A stretch of DNA of 64,000 nucleotides from Bosea sp. ANAM02 (GTDB lineage Bacteria; Pseudomonadota; Alphaproteobacteria; Rhizobiales; Beijerinckiaceae), in the NCBI RefSeq assembly GCF_011764485.1, contig NZ_AP022848.1:1826001-1890000 (forward strand), read 5' to 3'. This document shows, in pieces, positions 24,469 to 33,384 of this stretch. Position numbers and translations under genes: made by a program. Each line of letters begins with the position of its first letter. The stretch's first letter is position 1. Under the pieces are notes generated by a model. That model was not told the origin of the DNA, did not search any database, and saw only the letters and a list, made by a program, of their open reading frames with translations.

Positions 24469-24756
24469 ATGTCCTTCCTGAAATCGCTGTTCGGTGGCCG
24501 CAAGCCGGCCGAGGACAAGCCTGCCGGCCCGGTCAAGAGCATCGAGCATAACGGCTTCACCATCCATGCCACGCCCTATCAGGAGGGCGGGCAGTACCAG
24601 CTCTGCGGCGTGATCGAGAAAGTCGTCGACGGCGAGACCAGGAGCCATCGCTTCATCCGGGCCGACCGTTTCGCGGGGCAGGCCGAGGCCGCCGATTTCA
24701 CCCTGGTGAAGGGCCAGCAGATCGTCGACATGGAAGGCGACCGCGTCTTCCGCTGA
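24469..24756 (+). CDS. HlyU-family protein
   Basis: A 95-residue protein (MSFLKSLFGGRKPAEDKPAG, then IEHNGFTIHATPYQEGGQYQ and SHRFIRADRFAGQAEAADFT). This matches the HlyU transcriptional-activator family of alphaproteobacteria, which is unrelated in fold to the Vibrio ArsR-type HlyU. Its target is unknown. It stands between two palindromic repeats. Confidence 0.85.
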   Translation: MSFLKSLFGGRKPAEDKPAGPVKSIEHNGFTIHATPYQEGGQYQLCGVIEKVVDGETRSHRFIRADRFAGQAEAADFTLVKGQQIVDMEGDRVFR

Positions 24757-24791
24757 GGCTGCTTGCTGTATCCAATCGATTAGACATGCGG

Positions 24792-24901
24792 GTCATCCCG
24801 GACGCAGCGAAGCGGAGATCCGGGATCCATGCCTGAGCCTTCATCGGAAAGGTTCCGGAATGGATCCCGGGTCTCCCTGCGGTCGCCGGGGATGACCCGC
24901 G
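24792..24901. repeat. Palindromic intergenic repeat, family B (copy 2)
   Basis: Nearly identical at both ends to the copy at 12725-12834 (GTCATCCCGGACGCAGCGAA at the left and GGTCTCCCTGCGGTCGCC near the right), with a divergent central loop. Confidence 0.82.
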
Positions 24902-25051
24902 TTTCAATGGATGTGGCTCCGCCGGTGTGAGAGCGGGCATTCCTGCCGCAGGCGCGCGGCAGGGCTGCCTTGCAGGCGCTTGCCCGGCGGTTTCCAGGCG
25001 CTAAAGCTGCCCGGAGAAGAGCCATCTCCAAGATGTGGCCGCCGAGGAAAC

Positions 25052-26290
25052 ATGTCCCAGGACGCCGACCGCTACCAACCCGATTCCCCCTATGCCTGGC
25101 TGCGGCTCGCCGTCGCGCTGGTGATCGGCACGATCGCCTGCGTCGGCTCCTGGTCGGTCGTCGTCGTGCTGCCGGCCATGCAGGGCGAGTTCGATACGCT
25201 GCGGGCAGGGGCCTCGCTGCCTTATACCTTCGCCATGCTCGGCTTCGGCGCCGGCAACATCATCATGGGCCGGGTCGCGGATCGCTACGGCATCATGGTG
25301 CCGATCCTGATGGGCGCCTTCCTGCTCGCGGCCGGCTATTCCGCCGCGGCGATGTCGCAGTCGCTCTGGCAGTTCGCGCTGGCGCATGGCCTGCTGATTG
25401 GCATGGGCAGTGCCGCCGGCTTCTCGCCGCTGATCTCGGACCTGTCGCACTGGTTCCGCAAGCACCGGGGCCTTGCCGTGGTCTGCGGCGCCTCGGGCAG
25501 CTATCTCGCCGGCGTGTTCTGGCCGCAGGTCATCACCTGGGGGATGGCCAATCATGGCTGGCGCGCCACGCATTTCGGCATCGCCATCGCGACGCTGGTG
25601 GTGATGCTGCCGCTCGCTCCGTTCTTCCGGCGGCAGCCGACGGCCGCGACGATGGCGGCGGCGGAAGCCAGCAGCGCCGGGGCGCGCGGCGATCTCGGCC
25701 TCAGCGCCGGCCAGCTCCAGCTCCTGCTCTGCGTCGCGGGCTTCGCCTGCTGCGTCGCCATGGCGATGCCGCAGGTCCATATCGTCGCCTATTGCGGCGA
25801 TCTCGGCTACGGCGTGGCGCGTGGCGCCGAGATGCTCTCGCTGATGATGCTGCTCGGCATCGTCAGCCGCATCGGCTCCGGCTTCGTCGCCGACCGCATC
25901 GGCGGGGCGGCGACCTTGGCGCTGGGCTCGCTGATGCAGGGCGTGGCGCTGTTCCTCTATCTCTGGTTCGACGGCCTGCAGTCGCTCTATGTCGTCAGCG
26001 GCATTTTCGGGCTGTTCCAGGGCGGCATCGTTCCGATGTATGCGGTCGTCATCCGCGAGTATCTGCCGGCGAAGCAGGCGGGCGTGCGCATCGGCCTGGT
26101 GATGTCGGTCACCGTGCTCGGCATGGCGTTCGGCGGCTATCTCTCGGGCGTGATCTTCGACTATTTCAGCTCGTACAGGATGGCCTTCCTCAACGGGCTC
26201 GCCTGGAACCTCGTCAATCTCAGCGTCGTCTGCTGGCTGATGCTGCGGGCACGGCAACGCCCCTCGCCGCCGCTTCAGGTCGCGGGCTGA
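25052..26290 (+). CDS. MFS transporter, oxalate/formate-antiporter-like (MCT-type)
   Basis: A 412-residue protein with twelve predicted helices. Notable stretches are WSVVVVLPAMQGEFDTLRAG after TM1, GRVADRYGIMVPILMGAFLL at the TM2-3 loop and HWFRKHRGLAVVCGASGSYL at TM4-5, which resemble the monocarboxylate/oxalate group of the superfamily. The ATG at 25052, preceded by GAGGAA, is chosen; an upstream extension to 24911 overlaps a non-coding stretch. The substrate is unknown, perhaps an organic anion. Confidence 0.85.
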   Translation: MSQDADRYQPDSPYAWLRLAVALVIGTIACVGSWSVVVVLPAMQGEFDTLRAGASLPYTFAMLGFGAGNIIMGRVADRYGIMVPILMGAFLLAAGYSAAAMSQSLWQFALAHGLLIGMGSAAGFSPLISDLSHWFRKHRGLAVVCGASGSYLAGVFWPQVITWGMANHGWRATHFGIAIATLVVMLPLAPFFRRQPTAATMAAAEASSAGARGDLGLSAGQLQLLLCVAGFACCVAMAMPQVHIVAYCGDLGYGVARGAEMLSLMMLLGIVSRIGSGFVADRIGGAATLALGSLMQGVALFLYLWFDGLQSLYVVSGIFGLFQGGIVPMYAVVIREYLPAKQAGVRIGLVMSVTVLGMAFGGYLSGVIFDYFSSYRMAFLNGLAWNLVNLSVVCWLMLRARQRPSPPLQVAG

Positions 26291-26377
26291 GCGCGGCGGC
26301 ATCGCAACCGCTTGCGCGTATGTCCAAGCGTCAGCATCATCGGCCGCGCGGATTCCCCGCCTGCCCGAAGGATGCCC

Positions 26378-26785
26378 ATGAGCCCTGCTGCTGACGGACC
26401 CGATGACGCCCCGCGCGGGACGCTGACCGTGCGCACGATCGCCATGCCGGGCGACACCAACGCCAATGGAGACATCTTCGGCGGCTGGGTGATGTCGCGG
26501 ATGGACCAGGCGGGCGGCATCGCCGGCGTCGACAGGGCGCAAGGCCGCGTCGTCACGATCGCGGTCGACGCGATGACCTTCTTCCGCCCGGTCAAGGTCG
26601 GGGACGTGCTCAGCGTCTATACCGAGATCGAATCCGTCGGCCGCACCTCGATGAAGATCCATGTCGAGGCCTGGGCCAAGCGCTTCCGCACCACGCTGCA
26701 CGAGAAGGTCACCGACGCCACCTTCACCTTCGTCGCGATCGACGAGGAGGGCCGGCCCCGCCCAGTGCCGAAAGCAGCGGACTGA
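26378..26785 (+). CDS. Acyl-CoA thioesterase, YciA type (hotdog fold)
   Basis: A 135-residue hotdog-fold protein. GTLTVRTIAMPGDTNANGDI and FGGWVMSRMDQAGGIAG contain the conserved Asn-Gly-Asp and Asp of BFIT/YciA enzymes, followed by VAVDAMTFFRPVKVGDVLSV. It hydrolyses acyl-CoA thioesters in the cytoplasm. The ATG at 26378 is used because a GAAGG lies seven bases before it; an ATG at 26372 is also in frame. Confidence 0.88.
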   Translation: MSPAADGPDDAPRGTLTVRTIAMPGDTNANGDIFGGWVMSRMDQAGGIAGVDRAQGRVVTIAVDAMTFFRPVKVGDVLSVYTEIESVGRTSMKIHVEAWAKRFRTTLHEKVTDATFTFVAIDEEGRPRPVPKAAD

Positions 26786-26954
26786 ATGTTCCATCCAGCC
26801 CGATGCTCCCGGTTCGTGATCCTGCGTCGGCTCGATCCGAAAACCGCGCGCCACTTTTCGGGCCGATGCCGAAGCTTGAAGGTTAAAGAAACTTAACCTC
26901 CTCTAACGTCAGGTGAATCCCTCTGCCGGGAGAGTGATTCAAAAGAATCCACTT

Positions 26955-26969
26955 TTAAGCGTTCTTTAA
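26955..26969. promoter_or_regulatory. Candidate CtrA box upstream of the chemoreceptor
   Basis: TTAAGCGTTCTTTAA gives TTAA-N7-TTAA, the consensus of the cell-cycle regulator CtrA. Close by, AGGTTAA (26880-26886) and TTAACCT (26893-26899) form an additional palindrome. CtrA controls motility and chemotaxis genes in alphaproteobacteria. The rest of the 412-bp gap (26786-27197) shows no gene. Confidence 0.45.
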
Positions 26970-27197
26970 GCGCATTTGGACGATGCTGCGCTCCAGACCG
27001 GGGATACGCCCCGGCCAGGGGACTTCCATGGTCTTTCGATGCCGCATGCGGATCCTGCCGCCTGGCCTGCGTGCCGGGGGAGGGAGGGGATTCCCATGTC
27101 CGCCGCACGATCGCACCAGCCCGGGCCCGGCCCGGGCCGGCGGCTTCTCCTGTTCCGAACTCCTCTCCAGCGTTGCGTGAATCCGGAGTACGACTTC

Positions 27198-29606
27198 ATG
27201 ACGAAAGCCAAGCCCGTGCGTAAGGGCAAGCCGCTGCGGATCGGGATCGCGCCCCGGATCTACGCCGCTCTCGGCGTGATGACGGCTCTGACCATCGTCT
27301 CGTCCTCGGTGGCCTGGTTCTCCTATACCAGCGTCGACCAGACGGTCGACGACCTCGTCGGCCAGAAGATGCCGGTGGTCGAGCTCGCGCTCGAGCTGTC
27401 GCAGGCGGCGACGCAGTCGACGGCGCTGGCGGCGCGCTTCAGCCAGGTGACGACCCTGCAGCAGCGCGCGGCCCTGACCGGCGAGCTCGATACGGTCGAG
27501 GCGCGCCAGCTGGAACTGCTGCGACGGATCGCCGACCAGGGCAAGGTCGACAAGTCCAAGCCGCAAGCGGCGATCGACGACCTGGCCCGCCAGATCAACG
27601 ACATCAACGACCTGACCGGCGAGCGGCTGCGCAACGCCGCCGATACGGCCACCGCGCTTACGGCCCTGTCGAAGGCTCGCGAAGGCTTCAGCGCCATGGC
27701 CGATTTCGAAACGGCCGACGCCCAGTTCAACGTCAAGATGAACATCACCAGCGCGGCGCAGATGAGCGGCGCCGAGTTCGACGCCGCGCTGTCCAAGGTG
27801 CTCGACAAGGACCTGTCCTCGCTTCAGACCGCCCAGGCGCTTCAGCTCCAGATCAGCGAGACGGTCGGCCTGCTGCGCGAGATCTCGCAGGCCGAAAACA
27901 GCGAGAAGCTCGACTATGCCAAGTCGCGCCTCAAGGCGCAGCTCGGCCAGGTTCGCGGCCTGCTGACGGCGGCGGATATGCTCCAGGCCAATCCGGCGCG
28001 CGGCCAGGCGGTCAATGCCGTGACCGATCTCGGCGAGGGCGCCGGCGGCCTCGTCGCCATTCGCGAGCGCGAGCTCGCGACGCAAGCCGCGATCGCGGCC
28101 GGGCTGAAGAATCTCGACCAGGCGGCGGAGAGGGTTCGCCGCGAGGTCGGCGAGCTCGTGGCGACGGCGCGCGGTGGTGCAATCGCCGGGCGCGATTCGA
28201 CCAAGGCCGTGATCGAGCGCAGTGAATATACGCTGGCCGCGATCGGCATCGCCTCGCTGCTGGTGGCGCTGGCACTGTCCTTCTTCTTCGTCCGCCCGAT
28301 GATCGTCGGCCGGCTCAACCGGCTCTGGGCCGCGACCAGGGCGATCGCCGACGGCGCGCTGGAGACGGTGGTCGACACCAAGGGCAATGACGAGATCTCC
28401 GATATCTCGAAGAGCGTCCTGCTCTTCCGCGACAATGCGGTGGCGCTGCGCGCCGCCGAGCTCGCCAAGGTCGAGGACGAGGCACGGGCGCAGGAGCAGC
28501 GCCGCGAGATGATGCGCGAGCTGGGCGAGGCCTTCGGCGTCGTCGTCGCGGCCGCCGCGGCCGGCGATTTCACCCAGCGCGTCGCGGCGCAGTTCGCCGA
28601 CCCCGAGCTCAATGCGCTCGCCGGCTCGGTCAATACGCTGCTGGAGACGGTCCAGACCGGCCTGCTGGAGACCTGCGACGTGCTGGCGGAACTGTCGGCC
28701 GGCCATCTCTCGACCCGGATCGAGGGGATGTATCAGGGCGCCTTCGCCGAGCTCAAGGACGGGACCAACGCGCTCGCCGACGAGTTCGAGAGCACGCTCG
28801 CCCGCCTCGCCGAGACGGTTTCGGCCGTACGCAGCGCGACCAGCGAGATTCTCGACGGCGTCACCGATCTCGCCGAGCGCACCAGCGAGGAGAGCAACGC
28901 GGTCTCGATGGCGACCAACCAGCTCGGCGCCTTCGCCGGCACGGTGAAGAAGACCGCGAGCGAGGCCGCCCAGGCGACCGGCATGGCGCAGGGCGCCGAA
29001 GAGCGCGCCCAGCAGGGCGAGCAGGTCGTCGCCTCGGCGCTGGAAGCGATGCAGCGCATCCGCCAGTCCTCCAGCAAGATTTCCGAGGTCATCGCGATGA
29101 TCGACGAGATCGCCTTCCAGACCAACCTGCTGGCGCTCAATGCCGCGGTGGAAGCGGCGCGGGCCGGCGATGCCGGCAAGGGCTTCGCGGTGGTCGCGAC
29201 CGAGGTGCGCAGCCTGGCCAAGCGCTCGGCCGATGCCTCGAACGACGTCAAGAAGCTGGTCGAGGCCGCGCATGGAGACGTCAAGGTCGGCGTCGGCCTG
29301 GTCGAGGAGACCTCGGCGATGTTCGGTGCGATCGTCTCTTCGGTGAACGAGCTGACCGGGCTGATGAACGGCATCTCGCAGACCGCCCGCAGCCAGGCCA
29401 GCGACGTCTCGGCGATCAACACCGAGATCGACGGCATCGGCACGATGGCGCATCAGAACGCCGCACTGGTCGAGGAGACCAATGCCGCGCTCGCGCTCAC
29501 CGACGAGCAGACCCGGGCGCTGACCGAGCATATCGGCCGCTTCACCTTCCGCCAGGGCCATGCGGCGGAGGAGCATGGCGAGCGCCAGCACGCCGCGGCG
29601 GCCTGA
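27198..29606 (+). CDS. Methyl-accepting chemotaxis protein with large periplasmic helical sensor
   Basis: An 802-residue receptor. TM1 is about residues 18-42 ([20 protein letters not shown]), then a long helical periplasmic part to about 340, TM2 at about 342-365 ([19 protein letters not shown]), and HAMP segments at about 366-420 and again near 520-570. The signalling tip [20 protein letters not shown], near residue 632, binds CheA/CheW. No C-terminal CheR-binding pentapeptide is present. The ATG at 27198 is used because the sequence before it lacks receptor features. The ligand is unknown. No other chemotaxis gene is near. Confidence 0.93.
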   Translation: MTKAKPVRKGKPLRIGIAPRIYAALGVMTALTIVSSSVAWFSYTSVDQTVDDLVGQKMPVVELALELSQAATQSTALAARFSQVTTLQQRAALTGELDTVEARQLELLRRIADQGKVDKSKPQAAIDDLARQINDINDLTGERLRNAADTATALTALSKAREGFSAMADFETADAQFNVKMNITSAAQMSGAEFDAALSKVLDKDLSSLQTAQALQLQISETVGLLREISQAENSEKLDYAKSRLKAQLGQVRGLLTAADMLQANPARGQAVNAVTDLGEGAGGLVAIRERELATQAAIAAGLKNLDQAAERVRREVGELVATARGGAIAGRDSTKAVIERSEYTLAAIGIASLLVALALSFFFVRPMIVGRLNRLWAATRAIADGALETVVDTKGNDEISDISKSVLLFRDNAVALRAAELAKVEDEARAQEQRREMMRELGEAFGVVVAAAAAGDFTQRVAAQFADPELNALAGSVNTLLETVQTGLLETCDVLAELSAGHLSTRIEGMYQGAFAELKDGTNALADEFESTLARLAETVSAVRSATSEILDGVTDLAERTSEESNAVSMATNQLGAFAGTVKKTASEAAQATGMAQGAEERAQQGEQVVASALEAMQRIRQSSSKISEVIAMIDEIAFQTNLLALNAAVEAARAGDAGKGFAVVATEVRSLAKRSADASNDVKKLVEAAHGDVKVGVGLVEETSAMFGAIVSSVNELTGLMNGISQTARSQASDVSAINTEIDGIGTMAHQNAALVEETNAALALTDEQTRALTEHIGRFTFRQGHAAEEHGERQHAAAA

Positions 29607-29646
29607 GAGGGCTTTCGCGGAGCGATCCAGCTCCCGTGAACGGAAC

Positions 29647-29677
29647 AGGGCCTCCCGGCAACGCCGGGGGGCCCTTT
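29647..29677 (+). terminator. Intrinsic terminator of the chemoreceptor gene
   Basis: AGGGCCTCCCGGC (29647-29659) pairs with GCCGGGGGGCCCT (29663-29675), one G-T pair included, with an AAC loop and TTTC after it. Confidence 0.72.
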
Positions 29678-29790
29678 CGATTCCAGCCGGGCACGGCCCT
29701 GCCCGCCTGGCGGCGGCGATCCGGCGCGCCGTTCGGCATCGAGCCGAAAAGTGGCTTCCACTTTCCTGTGCGATGCTCTAGGCGAGGGAT

Positions 29791-29866
29791 GGGCCGGTAG
29801 CTCAATGGTTAGAGCTCGCTGCTCATAACAGCGCCGGTGCCGGTTCGAGTCCGGCCCGGCCCACCA
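29791..29866 (+). tRNA. tRNA with CAU anticodon, probably tRNA-Ile2 (lysidine) rather than Met
   Basis: A complete 76-nt cloverleaf. The acceptor arms are GGGCCGG and CCGGCCC, the D arm is GCTC/GAGC, the anticodon stem CGCTG/CAGCG surrounds the loop CTCATAA (anticodon 29824-29826), the T arm is GCCGG TTCGAGT CCGGC, and CCA is encoded. Acceptor pairs 4 and 5 are C-G, a feature recognised by TilS, which converts the anticodon C to lysidine to read AUA. That favours Ile2 over elongator Met, but only by inference. Confidence 0.93.
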
Positions 29867-30223
29867 ATATCTGGATCGCGCAGGAACGGTGGAAACTGCG
29901 CGCGAAACAGTTTTTCGGATTCTGGTTCCGAATCAAAAGCTTGAGCGCGAGCTGAAACCGGCACGCAAACGCGGCTTGGCGCCATGTCCGCCTGAACAGC
30001 CTGCTGCACATGGAGAAGACTGACTCTGTGGCTGGCTGACGACCCGTTCGCCCCACCAGCACGATTGACCCGCGCCCGATGCCATAATCCTCCGCTGTCG
30101 GGGAAAGGAGCGCAAGGACCTCTAGAGCAATTCCGCAATTCTCCGATTCGCGGAATTGCTCCAAGCCTTTGCTTTATCGCATTTTCTCCGCGCGAACCGG
30201 TGTCCACTTCGCTTGAAAGTGCT
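29867..30223. other. Intergenic stretch without a gene
   Basis: No coding frame with homology or a ribosome site is evident between the tRNA and the dehydrogenase stop. It holds the hairpin element at 30125-30161 and, at about 30170-30230, a further stretch with GCGAACCGGTGTCCACTTCG ending in GTGCTCTAG. Related words (GAAAAGTGG...CTTTC, GCTCTAG) occur at 29748-29780, so both are probably degenerate copies of dispersed repeats. Confidence 0.5.
30125..30161. repeat. Hairpin repeat element, family F
   Basis: Perfect 12-bp arms GAGCAATTCCGC (30125-30136) and GCGGAATTGCTC (30150-30161) around a 13-base loop. The element is of the kind dispersed through Hyphomicrobiales genomes. Confidence 0.65.
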
Positions 30224-31711
30224 CTAGGAAGCGCGGCGAGACGTAAGAAAGGCGTCGATACAGGCGCGGGTACCCGATCGCCAGATACCCTGCAGTGCGC
30301 GGGAGAATGCTTCGCTGAAGCGCCGATCGTCAGGAAGGTCCCCATAAATGTCCCGCATCTGCAGCCACGCATCCGGCGTGAAGCGGGCTCGTTGCGCCTG
30401 GGCGACGAGCCGCGACCAGCTTGGGTCATTGGGCGCAATGGGCTGCCCGCTTTCCGTTTCGCCGTAGCAGTACCGACACCAGAGCGCGCTTACCAACGCG
30501 AGTCCTTCAATCGGCTTGCCTGCCTGCAAGGCATCGCGCAGCGTCGGCAAGATGAATTTCGGTTGGCGGTTCGAGCCGTCGAGGCAGAGCCGGCGGATCG
30601 TGTCGCCGATCTTGGGGTTGGCGAAGCGCCGCTCGATCGTGCGCTTGTAGTCCGTGAGATCAGTGTCCGGCACCGGCGGTACGACGGGGATCACCTCGTC
30701 GTCGAGCAGGGCCGAAAGGAAGCGGGCGATCTGGTCGTCCTGCATCGCCTCATGGACGAAATGGATGTCGAGCAGGCCGGCGGGATAGGCGATCGCCGCG
30801 TGGCCGCCATTGAGCATGCGGATCTTCATCAGCTCGAAGGGCGCGACATCGGCGACGAACTGCACGCCGACCTCTTCGAGGCGCGGCCGGCCGGCCGGAA
30901 AACGATCCTCCAGCACCCATTGCCGGAAATCCTCGCAGAAGACCGGGCGGCCGTCTTCGATCCCGAAATCGTCGCGCAGCGTCTGGCGTTCGCGGTCCGA
31001 GGTCGCCGGGGTGATGCGGTCGACCATGCCATTGGGAAAGGCGACGCTCTCGCGAATCCAGCGCGCCTCGGTGGGAGAGATCAGCTCGACGAGACCGGCG
31101 ACGGCATCCGCCGTGACATGGCCGTTGCCCGGGAGGTTGTCGCAGGACATCACCGTGAAGGGTGGCAGGCCGGCGCCACGGCGCCTGAGAAGGCCGGCGG
31201 CAATCAGGCCGAAGGCGGTCTTCGGCGCGGCGAGGCGGTCGGCGGCATCGGTGGCGATATCGGGATGGCCGGGATCGAAGGCCTGTGTCGACGGGTCGAT
31301 ATAATAGCCGCCCTCGGTGACGGTCAGCGAGACGATCCGCGTGCGGGGATCGACGAGCCGCTCGATGATCGCGGCCCTATCGCCCGGCGCGACGAAATCG
31401 ATCATCGCGCCGGTGACGCGCGCCTGTGAGCGCTCGGCCTCCTGCGTCACGACCGTGGTCAGGAAATCCTGTGCGGCGAGGTCGCTGCCCATCTCGGTAT
31501 CGCTCTCGCGTACACCCGTGCCGATGATCGCCCAGTCGCGATCCAACCCGCGCTCGAACAACTCGTCCAGATAGGCGGCCTGATGCGCGCGGTGGAAATT
31601 GCCGACGCCGATGTGGACGATGCCGAGGCTCAGCTCGTCCCGCCGGTAGCCGGGAATGCTGACCGATGCGGGGAACTGGCCGAGCGTTGCCAGCGACAGG
31701 CGTGTCGCCAT
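30224..31711 (-). CDS. Mannitol-type polyol dehydrogenase (long-chain family)
   Basis: A 495-residue NAD-dependent polyol dehydrogenase. The Rossmann start is LGIVHIGVGNFHRAHQAAYL, the family signature TVMSCDNLPGNGHVTADAVA follows near residue 190, and MKIRMLNGGHAAIAYPAGLL holds the conserved Lys and Asn/His of the active site (K-x5-N-x2-H type). It oxidises mannitol, arabinitol or a related sugar alcohol to a keto-sugar. It is the last gene of the importer operon; the xylulokinase upstream suggests a pentitol such as D-arabinitol as the substrate, but sorbitol/mannitol remains possible. Confidence 0.88.
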   Translation of the reverse strand: MATRLSLATLGQFPASVSIPGYRRDELSLGIVHIGVGNFHRAHQAAYLDELFERGLDRDWAIIGTGVRESDTEMGSDLAAQDFLTTVVTQEAERSQARVTGAMIDFVAPGDRAAIIERLVDPRTRIVSLTVTEGGYYIDPSTQAFDPGHPDIATDAADRLAAPKTAFGLIAAGLLRRRGAGLPPFTVMSCDNLPGNGHVTADAVAGLVELISPTEARWIRESVAFPNGMVDRITPATSDRERQTLRDDFGIEDGRPVFCEDFRQWVLEDRFPAGRPRLEEVGVQFVADVAPFELMKIRMLNGGHAAIAYPAGLLDIHFVHEAMQDDQIARFLSALLDDEVIPVVPPVPDTDLTDYKRTIERRFANPKIGDTIRRLCLDGSNRQPKFILPTLRDALQAGKPIEGLALVSALWCRYCYGETESGQPIAPNDPSWSRLVAQAQRARFTPDAWLQMRDIYGDLPDDRRFSEAFSRALQGIWRSGTRACIDAFLTSRRAS

Positions 31712-31714
31712 GGC

Positions 31715-32455
31715 TCAGCCTTTCCGCGCGGCGCGCAGCATCAGGGCGAGGTCCGGGCGATCGCTGGTGATCTGCGAGATCGGCTGGCCGAGCCAGAAAT
31801 CGAGCTCGCGCACCGTGTTGGGCACCCAGGCGCCGAGCTTGTCGCGCCCGACGATGCCGACGGCGCGATCGACGCAGAGCCGCAGCAGCGACTGCTCGAC
31901 GGCGATGATGCAGCCGAGATCGACGAAGCGCTGCAAGGTGCGGTCGACACCGCCGAACGCCTCGCAGGATCGGCGGTCGACCGAGGCGAGCCGGCGCATA
32001 TGCGGCGCCTTCGCCCGGATCTCCTCGATCACCTCCGGCACGAAGCAGGTCAGCACGACGCGCGAGGCCATCTTGCGGGCCTCGACCAGCGCGATGACCC
32101 TGTCGAGCAGGCCGGGATAGGGATTGCCGAAGGCATCCATCTTCATCTCAATCTCGAGCTCGATCCCGGCCGGGCCGAAGACGTCGAGCACCTCCGGCAA
32201 GGTCGGGATCGTCTCGCCCAGGGTGTCGTCGAGCGTCACCTTGGCCAGCGCCGCGCGCGAGAGATGCGCGACCGGGCCCTTATGATCGGTCGTGCGGTCG
32301 AGCAGCGGATCGTGGATCACCATGATCTCGCCGTCGCTGGAGAGATGCACGTCGAGCTCGACGGCATCGACGCCCAGGCCGCAGACATTGCGGAAGCCGC
32401 TCAGGCTGTTTTCCGCCCAGATATTGCGCGCGCCGCGATGACCGATGATCCGCAT
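31715..32455 (-). CDS. ugpQ: Glycerophosphodiester phosphodiesterase
   Basis: A 246-residue GDPD-barrel enzyme. MRIIGHRGARNIWAENSLSG holds the catalytic His-Arg and Glu-Asn, VDAVELDVHLSSDGEIMVIH followed by D holds the metal-binding Glu-x-Asp and the second catalytic His, and ELEIEMK is the third metal site. It splits glycerophosphodiesters into glycerol-3-phosphate and an alcohol. It has no signal peptide, so it acts in the cytoplasm, as UgpQ does in the Ugp system. It lies 31 bp after the permease gene. Confidence 0.88.
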   Translation of the reverse strand: MRIIGHRGARNIWAENSLSGFRNVCGLGVDAVELDVHLSSDGEIMVIHDPLLDRTTDHKGPVAHLSRAALAKVTLDDTLGETIPTLPEVLDVFGPAGIELEIEMKMDAFGNPYPGLLDRVIALVEARKMASRVVLTCFVPEVIEEIRAKAPHMRRLASVDRRSCEAFGGVDRTLQRFVDLGCIIAVEQSLLRLCVDRAVGIVGRDKLGAWVPNTVRELDFWLGQPISQITSDRPDLALMLRAARKG

Positions 32456-32486
32456 GTCGAAAAAGCCCTGCTTGCCCGTGGGCGGG

Positions 32487-33377
32487 TTATTTGCCGCTAT
32501 CCACCAGCCCCTTCACGAACCAGCGCTGGAGGATGAGGATGACGAGGGTCGGCGGCAGCATCGTCAGGAAGGCCGCGTTCATCAGGAGATGCCAGGTCGG
32601 CAGCGAGTCGCTCTGCGGCATCAGCTTCTTCAGGCCGATCACGGCATTGGCCATGGCGGGGTCGGTGGTGAGCAGCAGCGGCCAGAGATACTGGTTCCAG
32701 CCCATCAGGAAGAGGATGATCGCCAGCGCCACAATGTTCGAGCGCGAGAGCGGCAGCAGGACCAGGCGGAAGAACTGCCAGGGCGTCGCGCCGTCGATGC
32801 GGGCGGCCTCGCAGAGCTCGTCGGGGATGGTGAGGAAGAACTGGCGGAACAGGAAGGTCGCGGTCGCCGAGGCGATCAGCGGCAGGATCAGGCCGGAATA
32901 GGTATTGACCAGATTCCAGTCGAGATCGACCAGCGCCTTGATGCCGAGCCAGGAGCCGAGGATGTTGAGCGGCAGCGCGACATTCGCGGCGGATTCATAG
33001 GTCGGCACGATGCGCACCTCGATCGGCAGCATCAGCGACATGAAGATCAGCCAGAAGGCGGTTATCCGGAAGGGAAAGCGGAAATAGGTGACGGCGAAGG
33101 CCGCGATCACCGAGACCGCGAGCTTTCCGACGGTGATGCCGGTGGCGATGATGAAGGAGTTGAGCAGCAGGCGGCCAAAATCGGCGGTGCCCAGCACTGT
33201 CTGCATGTTCGCCAGGAACTGGCTGCCGGGCAGCCAGGGCATCGGCACGCGCATGATCTCCTGCTGCGTCAGCGAGCCGGTGACGAAGACGAAATAGATC
33301 GGCAGGCAGACGAGCGCCGCGCCCACCAGCAGGATGAGGTGACAGACGGCGTCGATGACCGGGGTGCGCTCGTTCAT
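32487..33377 (-). CDS. ugpE: ABC importer permease, UgpE-like
   Basis: A 296-residue inner-membrane permease with six helices. The EAA loop that docks the ATPase is ELCEAARIDGATPWQFFRLV followed by LLPLS. Stretches such as GSLTQQEIMRVPMPWLPGSQ, MLPIEVRIVPTYE and GWNQYLWPLLLTTDPAM are those of UgpE, the sn-glycerol-3-phosphate permease. It forms a dimer with the UgpA-like protein encoded 7 bp upstream. Confidence 0.88.
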   Translation of the reverse strand: MNERTPVIDAVCHLILLVGAALVCLPIYFVFVTGSLTQQEIMRVPMPWLPGSQFLANMQTVLGTADFGRLLLNSFIIATGITVGKLAVSVIAAFAVTYFRFPFRITAFWLIFMSLMLPIEVRIVPTYESAANVALPLNILGSWLGIKALVDLDWNLVNTYSGLILPLIASATATFLFRQFFLTIPDELCEAARIDGATPWQFFRLVLLPLSRSNIVALAIILFLMGWNQYLWPLLLTTDPAMANAVIGLKKLMPQSDSLPTWHLLMNAAFLTMLPPTLVILILQRWFVKGLVDSGK

Positions 33378-33384
33378 CGCGGGC

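Noticed and set aside
26955..29591. An 878-codon open frame antisense to the chemoreceptor
   Set aside because: Same effect of third-position GC bias; the plus strand carries a clear MCP with all domains.
29647..29866. An integration site at the tRNA 3' end
   Set aside because: No integrase, no repeated tRNA 3' end and no mobile gene follows the tRNA within the window.
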